Shown here one piece after another: positions 33,848-42,453 of a stretch of 64,000 nucleotides of DNA. Made by a program: the position numbers and the translations under genes. Below the pieces are notes generated by a model. The model had not been told where the DNA came from, did not search any database, and worked only from the letters and a program-made list of their open reading frames with translations. Source of the stretch: JBEBSD01 sp040394475 (GTDB lineage: Bacteria > Bacteroidota > Bacteroidia > Cytophagales > Spirosomataceae); contig JBEBSD010000009.1 in the NCBI GenBank assembly GCA_040394475.1, forward strand, positions 62,001 to 126,000, written 5' to 3'. Position 1 is the stretch's first letter; every line of letters begins with the position of its first letter.

Positions 33848-36193
33848 TCAGAAAATTAACTGGAATTCAGGCGATAAGGCAATTGCCCAAACAAGATCCT
33901 GAATGGCCTCCTCCGACGGTTCATTTCCCAGGATCCGGCGGGCAGTGGCCAACTCTTCGGCGGTTGGGGCGCGTCCGTAAGCATTTAAATATAACGCATT
34001 CAACAGGGTGTCCCAATCGGGGTATTGTTGCTTCCAGACCGCCGCCCCCCTTCTCAGGGTCGCGTAAAAGGTCTGGCCGTTCGTCAGTTCCAGTGCCTGT
34101 AGCAGGTTGGCCTGAGAAACCCGGCTGGTACTGACCGTTTCCCGGTTCGGACGCCCCAGTGCGGTCATGTAAGCATCATTGACCACCAGCGATGCCCTGG
34201 CAAAAGGGATCTGGCTGGTGATCGTTTCCGGTAATTTTTTCAGGGCCATGACCGAATCGCCGTATACCGGACTAAAGGCCAGGCTGATGGCATCGGTAAA
34301 CTGCTCGGCTGATAGCCGCCGCCGGATCATGCCGTTAAAGGTAAAATCGGAAGCCATTAATTCTGCAGCATCCTGAACGGAGACTGAAGGGAGTTGATAC
34401 GTTTTCGAGGTGGTGATTTTATAAATCAGTTTCTTGATATCATAACCCGTTTCTGCAAAATCATAGGCCAGCCAGTCGAGCAGGTCTTCACTCCAGGGAA
34501 TGTTGTCCATTTCGTCTACCGGCTCCACAAGTCCTCGCCCCATCAACTGGGCCCAGATACGGTTGACCAGCGTACGGTACAAGCGGCCATCGCGGGGTTG
34601 TACCATAAATTCAGCGAGTTCCTGCAGACGTTGTTCGGTCGGAGCATCCGCAGGGATTTCTCCCAGTTCCGGGAATAACATCTTGCTGCCGGCCATTTTT
34701 CCCGTCGGGATATCGCATCGGGCGATTTCCAGCTGATTCTCCGAGAAAATGGTCGCAAAGCCATAGGCATCCTCCAGCTTCCAGTCGCTGATAAAACTAT
34801 CGTGACAGGAGGCGCATTTGAGGTTAAGCCCCCAGAAAACCTGCGCTACGTTCTGTGCCGCCTGCATCTCGGTGCTTTGACTGGAGTTAATGGTTCCCCG
34901 CCATTTGATCCCTTTAATAAACCCTTCTGATAGCGGGGTAGGACTGATCAGTTCTTTAACGAACCAGTTATAGGGTTTGTTGGTTTCCAGCGATCCGTAC
35001 AGCCACCGGGTAATGTCAAACCGGCCCCGGGTAATGTAACCGGTACCGGAGTAGTCGTTCCGGAGCATGTCATTCCAGAAAGTAAGCCAGTGTTGTGCAT
35101 AGTCCTGGTCGCGTTCCAGCAGTTTTTTGACGAGGTGCTCCCGTTTGTCAGGACGGTTATCGTCCAGGAACTCGCGGGTTTCCCCGGGAGTGGGGAGCAA
35201 TCCGATAATATCGAGATATACCCGGCGGAGGTAAACCTGGTCTCCGACGGTTTGGGGCCATGAAATGGCATGTTGATTGAAATAGGTGTTGACGATCCGG
35301 TCGATGGGTTCCGGATGGTCCGCTGTGGCAGGAGGAAGTTCCGGAAGCCTGGGCTCGAGTTCCGCCACCCGGTAAATGCTTTTTTCCTTTCCATCCGGCC
35401 AGGGAGCTCCTTTATCGATCCAAAGCTTCAAAACAGCTACCTGGTCGTCGCTCAGGCGTTTCCCCTTCGTGGGCATCAGTTCTTTATGCCCGTTGGGCAG
35501 GGTAATACGCCGGATGAGTTCACTTTTTGATGCATTCCCCGGGGTAAAGGCAGGACCGCTTTCTCCGCCTGCAAAAAGGAAATCTTTGCTGTCCATTCGA
35601 AAGCCTCCTTTTTTCTTGGCTTCTCCGTGGCAGTTGTAACAATTATGAGCCAGAATGGTCCGCACCTGAAGGTTCAGGTCATCCACTTGCTGCGGACTGA
35701 GCACGTCGTTACTAAAAGCAGCCAGCGTAATAGGCGGCGGCGCTACCTGATTCGGCTCCGCTCCGCCCGGCAGCACTTCCGTCAGGTAATTTTCTCCATG
35801 CGTCAGCATCGCACCATAGTGGCCCGCAACTGCCACACCGAGACTGGAGGCCAGAAGGAACGCGCGGAAGAGGCGTTTATTGGCAAAAGTGATCCAGGCC
35901 AGTGCAGCCAGGGCAAAAGTGGCAATCCCGGCCCATCGGTGGATCTCGACGTGGTCGCCTTCTGCCTCCTGGTTGCCGGCGAGCAGCAGGCCGAATAGAA
36001 CCGCTAAAAAGGCGGAGACCGTTCCGGTGATGACTAATAGCCGGGTGGCCGGCCGGAGGAGTTGCTTCCCTCCCCGCCAGTCGATCAGCTCCATCAACAA
36101 CGCAACACACAATAAACCAATGGGAAAGTGTACAATCATCGGGTGCAAGCGCCCGAAAAACTCCCACAACCAAAACGATACAATAGCACTCAT
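33848..36193 (-). CDS. Membrane-anchored PSD1/DUF1549/DUF1553 cytochrome-like protein with DUF2231 N-terminus
   Basis: I choose the ATG of MSAIVSFWLWEFFGRLHPMI; ATG at 36202 and 36238 are alternatives, and the frame stays open upstream into a palindromic repeat. The resulting 781 residues begin with a four-helix membrane part of DUF2231 type (GRLHPMIVHFPIGLLCVALL). A haem c motif CYNCH and the planctomycete cytochrome C pattern (KGGFRMDSKDFLFAGGESGP) follow, then DUF1549 (DRIVNTYFNQHAISWPQ, RRVYLDIIGLLPTPGE, KCASCHDSF with a second CxxCH) and DUF1553 (LYRTLVNRIWAQLMGRGLVE, IYKITTSKTYQ). Such proteins pair with DUF1501 proteins; an electron-transfer role in polymer or sugar breakdown is inferred. 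Confidence 0.9.
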   Translation of the reverse strand: MSAIVSFWLWEFFGRLHPMIVHFPIGLLCVALLMELIDWRGGKQLLRPATRLLVITGTVSAFLAVLFGLLLAGNQEAEGDHVEIHRWAGIATFALAALAWITFANKRLFRAFLLASSLGVAVAGHYGAMLTHGENYLTEVLPGGAEPNQVAPPPITLAAFSNDVLSPQQVDDLNLQVRTILAHNCYNCHGEAKKKGGFRMDSKDFLFAGGESGPAFTPGNASKSELIRRITLPNGHKELMPTKGKRLSDDQVAVLKLWIDKGAPWPDGKEKSIYRVAELEPRLPELPPATADHPEPIDRIVNTYFNQHAISWPQTVGDQVYLRRVYLDIIGLLPTPGETREFLDDNRPDKREHLVKKLLERDQDYAQHWLTFWNDMLRNDYSGTGYITRGRFDITRWLYGSLETNKPYNWFVKELISPTPLSEGFIKGIKWRGTINSSQSTEMQAAQNVAQVFWGLNLKCASCHDSFISDWKLEDAYGFATIFSENQLEIARCDIPTGKMAGSKMLFPELGEIPADAPTEQRLQELAEFMVQPRDGRLYRTLVNRIWAQLMGRGLVEPVDEMDNIPWSEDLLDWLAYDFAETGYDIKKLIYKITTSKTYQLPSVSVQDAAELMASDFTFNGMIRRRLSAEQFTDAISLAFSPVYGDSVMALKKLPETITSQIPFARASLVVNDAYMTALGRPNRETVSTSRVSQANLLQALELTNGQTFYATLRRGAAVWKQQYPDWDTLLNALYLNAYGRAPTAEELATARRILGNEPSEEAIQDLVWAIALSPEFQLIF

Positions 36194-36271
36194 GCAGGGC
36201 ATTCGATACAGTAAGATTAACATGGCCACCGGAATCATTCCGGTCACTAAACAATTAAAGGTACCCGCCCA

Positions 36272-36292
36272 TGGTCTGTGTCCCACAGACCA
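36272..36292. repeat. Dispersed palindromic repeat, copy 2
   Basis: TGGTCTGTG, loop TCC and CACAGACCA, with the same CCCA/TTTT flanks as the copy near 21.3 kb. Confidence 0.8.
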
Positions 36293-36295
36293 TTT

Positions 36296-36435
36296 TAGAT
36301 ACCGACCAGACACTCTGATACCGGCCAGACACCCTTTTCAATACCGGCCAGGTATCCGAGTGGTCGGAGTGGGTGGAGTGGTAGGAGTGGTCTGTGAAGA
36401 CACAGACCACGGGACCACGGGACCACAGACCACGG
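36296..36435. repeat. Repeat cluster with direct repeats and a third palindrome copy
   Basis: Degenerate direct repeats of 'gataccg(a/g)ccagacac' are followed by short 'gtggtcggagtg' units. A palindrome with TGGTCTGTG at 36388-36396 and CACAGACCA at 36401-36409 comes next, then 'gggaccac' direct repeats. No gene is supported here. Confidence 0.7.
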
Positions 36436-36533
36436 GCAAACACCTAAAGCAAAGCCTTGCGAAAGACTTTTATAATGCTTACACAACGAAAAAAGTTGAA
36501 GAATGTGTGTGCAGGTACCTCTGTGCTCTTATT

Positions 36534-37154
36534 TCAGAACGGTCTCCATTGTGAAAGTTGCTGAAAGAAACCGGGTACAGCGTCCGGGTATACCACCGCC
36601 ATAAAGAGCATTCCGAAAATGGCGCCGTACATGTGAGCATCGTGATTGATGTAGCTGCCTGCATTTTTGGACTGCCAGAAGGAATAACCCAAAAACAAGA
36701 GGCCAAAGATAAATCCGGGCATCCTGATGGCAAAATAAAGGTAAACCGGCATCAAAGGGGCGAAGAGGATCGCAGCAAACAACACCGCTGCCACCCCGCC
36801 TGACGCCCCCAGGGAATTGTAATTCGGGTTATTCTTATGTTTTAAAAACGAAGGAATGTCCGAAACGATAATGCCCAGCAGGTACAACCCGATAAAATAA
36901 TAGATCCCGGCAGCACCGAAGAGGTGTATGAATAAATTTTCAATTGCTTCCCCCACAAACCACAAGCTGATCATGTTGAACAATAAATGGCCAAAATCAG
37001 CATGGACAAAACCCGACGTGACAAAACGGTAATATTGGTTCCGTCGCCGGACGTTCACCGGGTTAAGCAATAATTTTTCAAGTAGGGCTGGATTATTCCA
37101 GCAATACCAGGAAATGGCAATAGTAATGATGACGAGATACAGGGTAACAGACAT
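36534..37154 (-). CDS. Rhomboid family intramembrane serine protease
   Basis: A 206-residue polytopic membrane protease. The catalytic serine lies in GASGG (Ser118), the catalytic histidine is probably His174 in AHMYGA, and the HxxxxxxxxN-type motif is HADFGHLLFN (His51, Asn60). Six hydrophobic helices can be traced, matching the minimal bacterial rhomboid. It would cleave single-pass membrane proteins within the inner membrane; the substrate is unknown. It shares its strand with the prenyl synthase gene upstream (44 bp gap). Confidence 0.94.
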   Translation of the reverse strand: MSVTLYLVIITIAISWYCWNNPALLEKLLLNPVNVRRRNQYYRFVTSGFVHADFGHLLFNMISLWFVGEAIENLFIHLFGAAGIYYFIGLYLLGIIVSDIPSFLKHKNNPNYNSLGASGGVAAVLFAAILFAPLMPVYLYFAIRMPGFIFGLLFLGYSFWQSKNAGSYINHDAHMYGAIFGMLFMAVVYPDAVPGFFQQLSQWRPF

Positions 37155-37198
37155 AAACGGGATTTAGTAAATTAAGCGGGAAAATACCGGGATATTTT

Positions 37199-38173
37199 TC
37201 ATTTTTCCCGGTTCATCAGGTAATGAATAAATGCAAGCAGGGGTGTTTTTGAGGAACTGCTGACCGGTAACCGTTCCAACGCTTCCATTCCTTCTGTAAA
37301 ATAAGACAAGATCAGGCCTTCTGTAAGTTCCCTGACGTGCAGCCGGTCGTAAAGCGCCGTTACCTGGGCGACTTTTTCTTCCGGGGAAGCGGAATCGGAC
37401 GTCAGCCACGCCTGCAGCGCCTCCCGGGTGGAGGTGTCGGCAAGTTCCAGCGCCTTCAGCAGTAAAAATGTTTTTTTGTTGGAAATGATATCACCGCCGA
37501 CCCGTTTTCCGAATTTTTCCGGATTCCCGTAAACATCGAGCAGATCGTCCTTGAGCTGAAAGCCAATTCCCATACGGACGCCGGCTGTGTAAAGTGTCTC
37601 TGTATCAGCAGGTGCAGCGCCACCGACCAGGCCACCCAATTCCAGGGCAAACCCCAGCAGCACAGAAGTTTTCAGGCGGATCATGTCAATGTATTCCGCT
37701 ATGGAGACATCCGGGCGGCTTTCAAAATTCATATCCAGTTGCTGGCCTTCGCAAACTTCGGAAGCGGTTTTGTTAAACCGGCGCAGTGCCTGGGGAAGGT
37801 ATTCCGGCGCGATTCCGGCGAGCGCTTCATAGGCCTGCACCAGCATAACGTCCCCGGAAAGAATGGCGGTATTTTCATTCCATTTTTTATGCACGGTCAG
37901 CGCCCCGCGCCGCAACGGAGCCTGATCCATAATATCATCGTGCATCAGGGTGAAATTATGAAATAGTTCTACGGCATGTGCCGGTTTCAGGGCTTTTTCC
38001 CATTCATCCGTAAACAAGGCGGCAGCATGCAGGGTAAGCAGCGGCCGCAAACGCTTCCCGTTTAAGGCCATCAAATAGCGGATCGGCTCGTATAATTCGT
38101 CGGGGTAAGTGCCGTAGCGGGAACTATCGATTTCGTTATGAAGTGCCTGAAGAAATTTGTCGGTTTGTAACAT
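37199..38173 (-). CDS. Polyprenyl (isoprenyl) diphosphate synthase
   Basis: A 324-residue enzyme that condenses isopentenyl diphosphate onto allylic diphosphates to make quinone side chains or cell-wall carrier precursors. I choose the ATG of MLQTDKFLQALHNEIDSSRY over one 15 codons upstream because family members begin there. Motifs are GKRLRPLL, the first Asp-rich region LMHDDIMDQ (DDxxD), the Arg pair shortly after (APLRRG), and the second Asp-rich region FQLKDDLLD (DDxxD). Chain length cannot be set with certainty from sequence alone. Confidence 0.93.
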   Translation of the reverse strand: MLQTDKFLQALHNEIDSSRYGTYPDELYEPIRYLMALNGKRLRPLLTLHAAALFTDEWEKALKPAHAVELFHNFTLMHDDIMDQAPLRRGALTVHKKWNENTAILSGDVMLVQAYEALAGIAPEYLPQALRRFNKTASEVCEGQQLDMNFESRPDVSIAEYIDMIRLKTSVLLGFALELGGLVGGAAPADTETLYTAGVRMGIGFQLKDDLLDVYGNPEKFGKRVGGDIISNKKTFLLLKALELADTSTREALQAWLTSDSASPEEKVAQVTALYDRLHVRELTEGLILSYFTEGMEALERLPVSSSSKTPLLAFIHYLMNREK

Positions 38174-38255
38174 AGGGAAAGCAATGACAGGCACAAAGTA
38201 GCTAATTCCTGTGGACAAATGGAAAACCTGACGGAATCATTTTTTTTGTGACCCC

Positions 38256-38286
38256 TTGCGAAGCCGTAATTCTACTGTTATTTTGC
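38256..38286 (+). promoter_or_regulatory. Possible promoter of the TerC gene
   Basis: TTG (38256-38258) and TATTTTG (38279-38285, one base short of TAnnTTTG) are 20 bp apart and about 100 bp upstream of the start codon. Confidence 0.35.
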
Positions 38287-38382
38287 AGGGACGTCAGCTG
38301 TGGAGATCCTGCTGCCAGGCAATACACCGGCGTGCATGAAGCATAACGACCTATTAACAACCACCACCTAACAACTATTTTT

Positions 38383-39156
38383 ATGGAAGCACTACTCACC
38401 TCAGAAGGATTGATCAGTTTGCTGACGCTTACGCTTCTGGAAGTGGTACTGGGGATCGACAATATTGTCTTTATCTCAATTATCGCCGGCCGGCTCCCCA
38501 AGTCGCAGCAGCTTAAAGCCCACAATTACGGACTGCTCATCGCGTTGGTGCTCCGGGTGGCCTTATTATTTGCAATTTCGTGGGTAGTAGGGCTCAAGGC
38601 CGATCTGATCACTGTTTTCGGGCACGGGTTCAGCGGGCGTGATCTTATTTTACTGGGAGGAGGGTTGTTCCTCTTGTTCAGCACCACCAAAGAAATTCAT
38701 CACAAATTGAGCGGTTTCGAGGATAAAAAGGAAAAGAAACCCAAAAAACAAGTGACGTTTTCGATGGGAAGGGCGCTGGCAGAGATCGCCGTATTAAACG
38801 TTATTTTCTCCTTTGACTCCGTATTGACTGCCGTTGGAATGGTAAAGGAGGTTGCTATTATGGTAATTGCTGTTTTGGTTTCAACCGTCATAATGATCGT
38901 CTTTGCTTCCAGAATCGGTAATTTTGTAAACAATAATCCGTCAGTCAAAATACTGGCATTGTCGTTCCTGATCATGATCGGAACCTTGCTGGTGGCGGAG
39001 GCGTTCCATTATGAAATACCAAAAGGGTACGCCTATTTCGCAATGGCGTTTTCGTTCGGCGTGGAAATGCTGAACATGCGTTACGACAAAAACGACCGTA
39101 TCGCCCGGTTACGCAGGGAATATGGAGAGGAAGCATTGAAGGCCAGGAAACTGTAG
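38383..39156 (+). CDS. TerC family integral membrane protein
   Basis: A 257-residue membrane protein with about seven hydrophobic segments. The family signature is present: EVVLGIDNIVFISIIAGRLP, with the conserved Asp and Asn in a membrane helix, and later VIFSFDSVLTAVGMV with the second conserved Asp. TerC proteins were first linked to tellurium resistance; many are now associated with metal (manganese, calcium) export or membrane-complex roles. The substrate here is unknown. A charged loop (KKEKKPKKQ) faces the cytoplasm. Confidence 0.95.
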   Translation: MEALLTSEGLISLLTLTLLEVVLGIDNIVFISIIAGRLPKSQQLKAHNYGLLIALVLRVALLFAISWVVGLKADLITVFGHGFSGRDLILLGGGLFLLFSTTKEIHHKLSGFEDKKEKKPKKQVTFSMGRALAEIAVLNVIFSFDSVLTAVGMVKEVAIMVIAVLVSTVIMIVFASRIGNFVNNNPSVKILALSFLIMIGTLLVAEAFHYEIPKGYAYFAMAFSFGVEMLNMRYDKNDRIARLRREYGEEALKARKL

Positions 39157-39214
39157 TCGCAGACAACAGGAGCCGGTCTGCAGGATTTGACAAGCTATTC
39201 AACGAATCAATACA

Positions 39215-41182
39215 TTGAAAATCAACTCCGAAACCGCGGATCAGATCAAACAAGCGGCAGATATTGTGGAGGTAGTCGGGGATTATGTGTCCCTGAAAAA
39301 AAGGGGCGCGAATTACCAGGCCTGTTGTCCGTTTCACAATGAAAAGACACCGTCTTTTAATGTGAATCCGGTACGGCAGATTTATAAATGCTTCGGTTGC
39401 GGCGCTGCGGGAGATTCCATCAAGTTTGTGATGGATATGGATGGGATCGGGTATACCGAAGCCTTGAAATACCTGGCGCAGAAATACAGCATTGAAGTAA
39501 AGGAAGAGGAGGTAACCGATGCCGAAAGCCAGCGACAGAATGAACGGGAAAGTCTGTTCATCGTTCTGGGGTTTGCCAGAAGTTTTTTTCAGAGACAATT
39601 AATGGCGACGGAAGAGGGACGGTCCATCGGATTGTCCTATTTCAGAGAGCGGGGCTTTTCCGATCCGACGATACAAAAATTTGAGCTGGGGTACAGTCCG
39701 GAAGCCTGGGACGCCCTAACCCGGGAGGCGCGCGCCGGCGGGCACACGGAAGCGTTGCTGGAAAGTGCGGGCTTGTTTATACGGAGAGACGACAACAGCG
39801 GCGGCTTCGACCGGTTTCGCGGCAGGGTGATTTTCCCGATCCATAATGTTTCCGGAAAAGTCATTGCTTTTGGAGGCAGGATCCTGAAATCCGACAAAAA
39901 GGCAGCAAAATATATCAACTCCCCGGAGACGGTTGTTTACCATAAGAGCGAGGTCCTGTACGGGATCTACCAGGCAAAGCACGCGATCCGTGTGGCGGAG
40001 ATGTGCTACCTGGTTGAGGGGTATACGGATGTGATTTCCCTGCACCAGGGGGGAGTGGAAAACGTAGTAGCTTCTTCAGGAACCTCCCTTACCATCGAGC
40101 AGATTCGTCTTATCGCCCGTTTTACGCAAAATGTAACCATCTTGTACGATGGCGACGCCGCCGGGATAAAGGCCGCCCTCCGCGGACTGGATATGGTGCT
40201 GGAAGAAGGGCTGAACGTGAGTGTGGTTACCTTTCCGGATAACGATGACCCGGACAGCTACATGCGAAAAGTAGGCGCGGAACGGTTTCAGGCATATCTG
40301 AAAGGGGCGTCAAAAGATTTCATTACCTTCAAGACGGAGGTGTTGCTGAAAGAGGCCGGAGACGACCCTTTCCGGAAAGCAGAACTGATTGCCGACGTGG
40401 TAAACAGTATCATGAAAATTCCGGAAGCGATTAAACGACAGGTGTTTTTCAGCCGGATTGCGGCGACGATGCACATTGAGGAGCAAACGCTGATATCGGA
40501 AGGGAATAAAATCCTCCGTAAACAGGCGGCGCAGAAGCAGAAGGAAAAGGAACGGGAATCGGCCCGGCGGATCGGTGAACAGGCAGGTTTGCCTCCCGAG
40601 GACTTTTTCGCACCGGACGGCCCGGAGCTGGCTGCCGTTCCGGTGGAAGAAAAAAGTGGTGTTATTGGAAAACTGCAATACCAGGAAGAATCGTGTGCCC
40701 GTTTACTAGTGCTTTTCGGGACCGTTGAACTTGAACCGGGGGTTACGGTATGTCATTACATCCTGGAGGAAGTAGAAGGGCAGGATTTTCAGCATGAAGG
40801 CTATAATGCGATTCTGCGCCTCTGCCGGTCGGGTTTTGAAAAGGGGAGTATTCCTGCGACGGATTATTTTGTCCATCACGAAGATCCCGAACTGAAAAAA
40901 CTGGCGATCAACTGGGTGACACCCAAATACGAAGTCAGTAACCTTTGGTTTGACAAGCATGAAATTTACGTTCCGACCGAGCTGGATGTCCTGGAAAAAG
41001 CCAGCATGCAAACCATGTTCCGGTTGCTAAAGGCGTCGCTCGAGGAGGAAATGCTGATACTGATTGGTAAACTCAAACAGGATATGGATGAAACGGAATG
41101 TGCTGCCGTACAAACACGGTACCTGGAAGTAAAGCAAAAAAGTATGCTGGTGGCGAAGGAGTTGGGAATTGTGTTTGGTTAA
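39215..41182 (+). CDS. dnaG: DNA primase DnaG
   Basis: A 655-residue primase that makes RNA primers at the replication fork. The N-terminal zinc domain has CPFH (about 38-41) and CFGC (about 60-63). The core and Toprim domain show YLVEGYTDVISLHQGG, SSGTSLT, LYDGDAAGIKA and the acidic PDNDDPDSY. The C-terminal third is the helicase-binding part. The start is TTG, giving MKINSETADQIKQAADIVEVV, which fits the usual DnaG N-terminus; no ATG or GTG in frame precedes the zinc domain. A weak start would be consistent with the low amounts of primase typical in cells. Confidence 0.97.
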   Translation: MKINSETADQIKQAADIVEVVGDYVSLKKRGANYQACCPFHNEKTPSFNVNPVRQIYKCFGCGAAGDSIKFVMDMDGIGYTEALKYLAQKYSIEVKEEEVTDAESQRQNERESLFIVLGFARSFFQRQLMATEEGRSIGLSYFRERGFSDPTIQKFELGYSPEAWDALTREARAGGHTEALLESAGLFIRRDDNSGGFDRFRGRVIFPIHNVSGKVIAFGGRILKSDKKAAKYINSPETVVYHKSEVLYGIYQAKHAIRVAEMCYLVEGYTDVISLHQGGVENVVASSGTSLTIEQIRLIARFTQNVTILYDGDAAGIKAALRGLDMVLEEGLNVSVVTFPDNDDPDSYMRKVGAERFQAYLKGASKDFITFKTEVLLKEAGDDPFRKAELIADVVNSIMKIPEAIKRQVFFSRIAATMHIEEQTLISEGNKILRKQAAQKQKEKERESARRIGEQAGLPPEDFFAPDGPELAAVPVEEKSGVIGKLQYQEESCARLLVLFGTVELEPGVTVCHYILEEVEGQDFQHEGYNAILRLCRSGFEKGSIPATDYFVHHEDPELKKLAINWVTPKYEVSNLWFDKHEIYVPTELDVLEKASMQTMFRLLKASLEEEMLILIGKLKQDMDETECAAVQTRYLEVKQKSMLVAKELGIVFG

Positions 41183-41252
41183 ACCGTCAGTACAGGAAAA
41201 TAGCGGCTCCCGTAGCCGGTTGTCAAAACAGTCACTAACTTATACAATAAAT

Positions 41253-42101
41253 ATGAATACCCGTTTACTTTCTTTTGCAATTGGTTTATGCTGTTTCTGG
41301 GGGGCTGCATCGGCACAAATCAAGCTGCCCGCAGCAAGCCCTTCGGCGGTAGTTTCCCAGGGCATCGGCCTGGGCGAGATGCAAATTGAATACAGTCGTC
41401 CGGCTCTTAAGGGACGGAAAATGTTCGGATCGCAGGTGCCGTATGACCAGGTTTGGAGGACAGGGGCCAATAAGGTGACCAATTTTATTCTTTCGGATGA
41501 AATGGAAATCGGCGGCCGGAAAGTTCCTGCGGGTAAGTACGCATTGCTGACCATTCCGACCCCTTCCGAGTGGACGATCATATTGAATAAGGATGCGGAT
41601 GCCTGGGGATCGTATACCTATAAGGAAGCGAATGACGTGCTGCGGTTTAAGGTAAAGACGGAAAAGCCGGCCCGGACTGAAGAATATTTTACGATTGCGG
41701 TAGGGGATTTTTCGCCTACCCATGCGGAAGTGCTGATCCGGTGGGAAAATACCCAGGTGCGATTCAACGTCAGCCAGGATCCGGATGCCAGGATTGTGCA
41801 GGAAATAAAAGAAAAAACAGCAGGGTCGGAAGTTGCCGTGCCCACCTACCTGGCGGCCGCCAATTATTATTTCGACACCAACCGGGATCTGAACCAAGCG
41901 TTTGAATGGGCCTCCAAAGCCCTGGATACCAGTAAGGCGTTCTGGGTATACTATCTGCGCGGTAAAATTGCAGCGAAAATCGGAAAATGCGACGTAGCGT
42001 TGGCAGATGCTGCCGCGGGATTGCCCCTGGCAAAAGAAGGGAACGATCCGTCGTATGTGCTGAATTTTGAAAAATTGGAAAAGGACTGCAGCAAGAAATA
42101 A
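41253..42101 (+). CDS. DUF2911 domain-containing secreted protein
   Basis: I choose the ATG of MNTRLLSFAIGLCCFWGAAS, a signal peptide ending before AQIKLP, giving 282 residues. The DUF2911 region follows: LGEMQIEYSRPALKGRKMFG, VWRTGANKVTNFILSDEMEI, VPAGKYALLTIPTPSEWTII, then DVLRFKV and a beta-rich end. The last 90 residues look helical and TPR-like (YYFDTNRDLNQAFEWASKAL, GKCDVALADAAAGL). The family is common in Bacteroidota and its function is unknown. Confidence 0.92.
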   Translation: MNTRLLSFAIGLCCFWGAASAQIKLPAASPSAVVSQGIGLGEMQIEYSRPALKGRKMFGSQVPYDQVWRTGANKVTNFILSDEMEIGGRKVPAGKYALLTIPTPSEWTIILNKDADAWGSYTYKEANDVLRFKVKTEKPARTEEYFTIAVGDFSPTHAEVLIRWENTQVRFNVSQDPDARIVQEIKEKTAGSEVAVPTYLAAANYYFDTNRDLNQAFEWASKALDTSKAFWVYYLRGKIAAKIGKCDVALADAAAGLPLAKEGNDPSYVLNFEKLEKDCSKK

Positions 42102-42115
42102 CACAAGGCGGTCAC

Positions 42116-42155
42116 AAAAAGCGGCGTTGATTTTCCGGAATCAACGCCGCTTTTT
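42116..42155 (+). terminator. Terminator after the DUF2911 gene
   Basis: AAAAAGCGGCGTTGATT pairs perfectly with AATCAACGCCGCTTTTT around a 6-base loop. It is a strong, possibly bidirectional terminator. Confidence 0.9.
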
Positions 42156-42158
42156 GTT

Positions 42159-42236
42159 TGGCTATCGGCTATCAGCTGTCAGCAATCGGCAATCGGCTAT
42201 CGGCTATCGGAAATCAGCTATCGGCCGGCTATCAGC
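42159..42236. repeat. Short tandem repeat of 'ggctatc' type
   Basis: Repeated GGCTATC, AATCGGC and ATCAGC units, related to the units at 24.0-24.2 kb and 4.44 kb. Placed directly after the terminator. Confidence 0.8.
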
Positions 42237-42241
42237 CCTTC

Positions 42242-42363
42242 ACCCTCAACTCATAACTCATAACCCTCAACTCATAACTCATAACTCATAATTCATAACT
42301 CATAACCCTCAACTCATAATTCATAACCCTCAACTCATAACTCATAACTCATAATTCATAACC
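42242..42363. repeat. Tandem repeat of 'ctcataa' arranged in higher-order units
   Basis: Four units of the form ACCCTCAACTCATAA followed by one to several CTCATAA or TTCATAA heptamers. It ends about 40 bp before the padR promoter. No coding potential is seen. Confidence 0.85.
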
Positions 42364-42404
42364 AACACCAATCCCCCCCACAAAAAAGAAACACAAAAAA
42401 ACAC

Positions 42405-42434
42405 TTGTATATATAAAAATCTTATATATATTTG
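42405..42434 (+). promoter_or_regulatory. padR promoter
   Basis: TTG (42405-42407), 19-bp spacer and a perfect -7 element TATATTTG (42427-42434). The start codon lies 19 bp after the -7 element. Confidence 0.8.
42408..42430. promoter_or_regulatory. Inverted repeat on the padR promoter (PadR operator candidate)
   Basis: TATATATAA, spacer AAATC and TTATATATA: perfect 9-bp arms that cover the promoter spacer and part of the -7 element. A repressor bound here would exclude RNA polymerase. PadR proteins commonly bind AT-rich inverted repeats at their own promoters. Confidence 0.75.
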
Positions 42435-42453
42435 GAAGACAAAACGGAAACAT

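Noticed and set aside
42242..42363. Possible CRISPR array or iteron-type origin
   Set aside because: Units are 7-15 bases with no spacers, and no replication initiator gene is adjacent.
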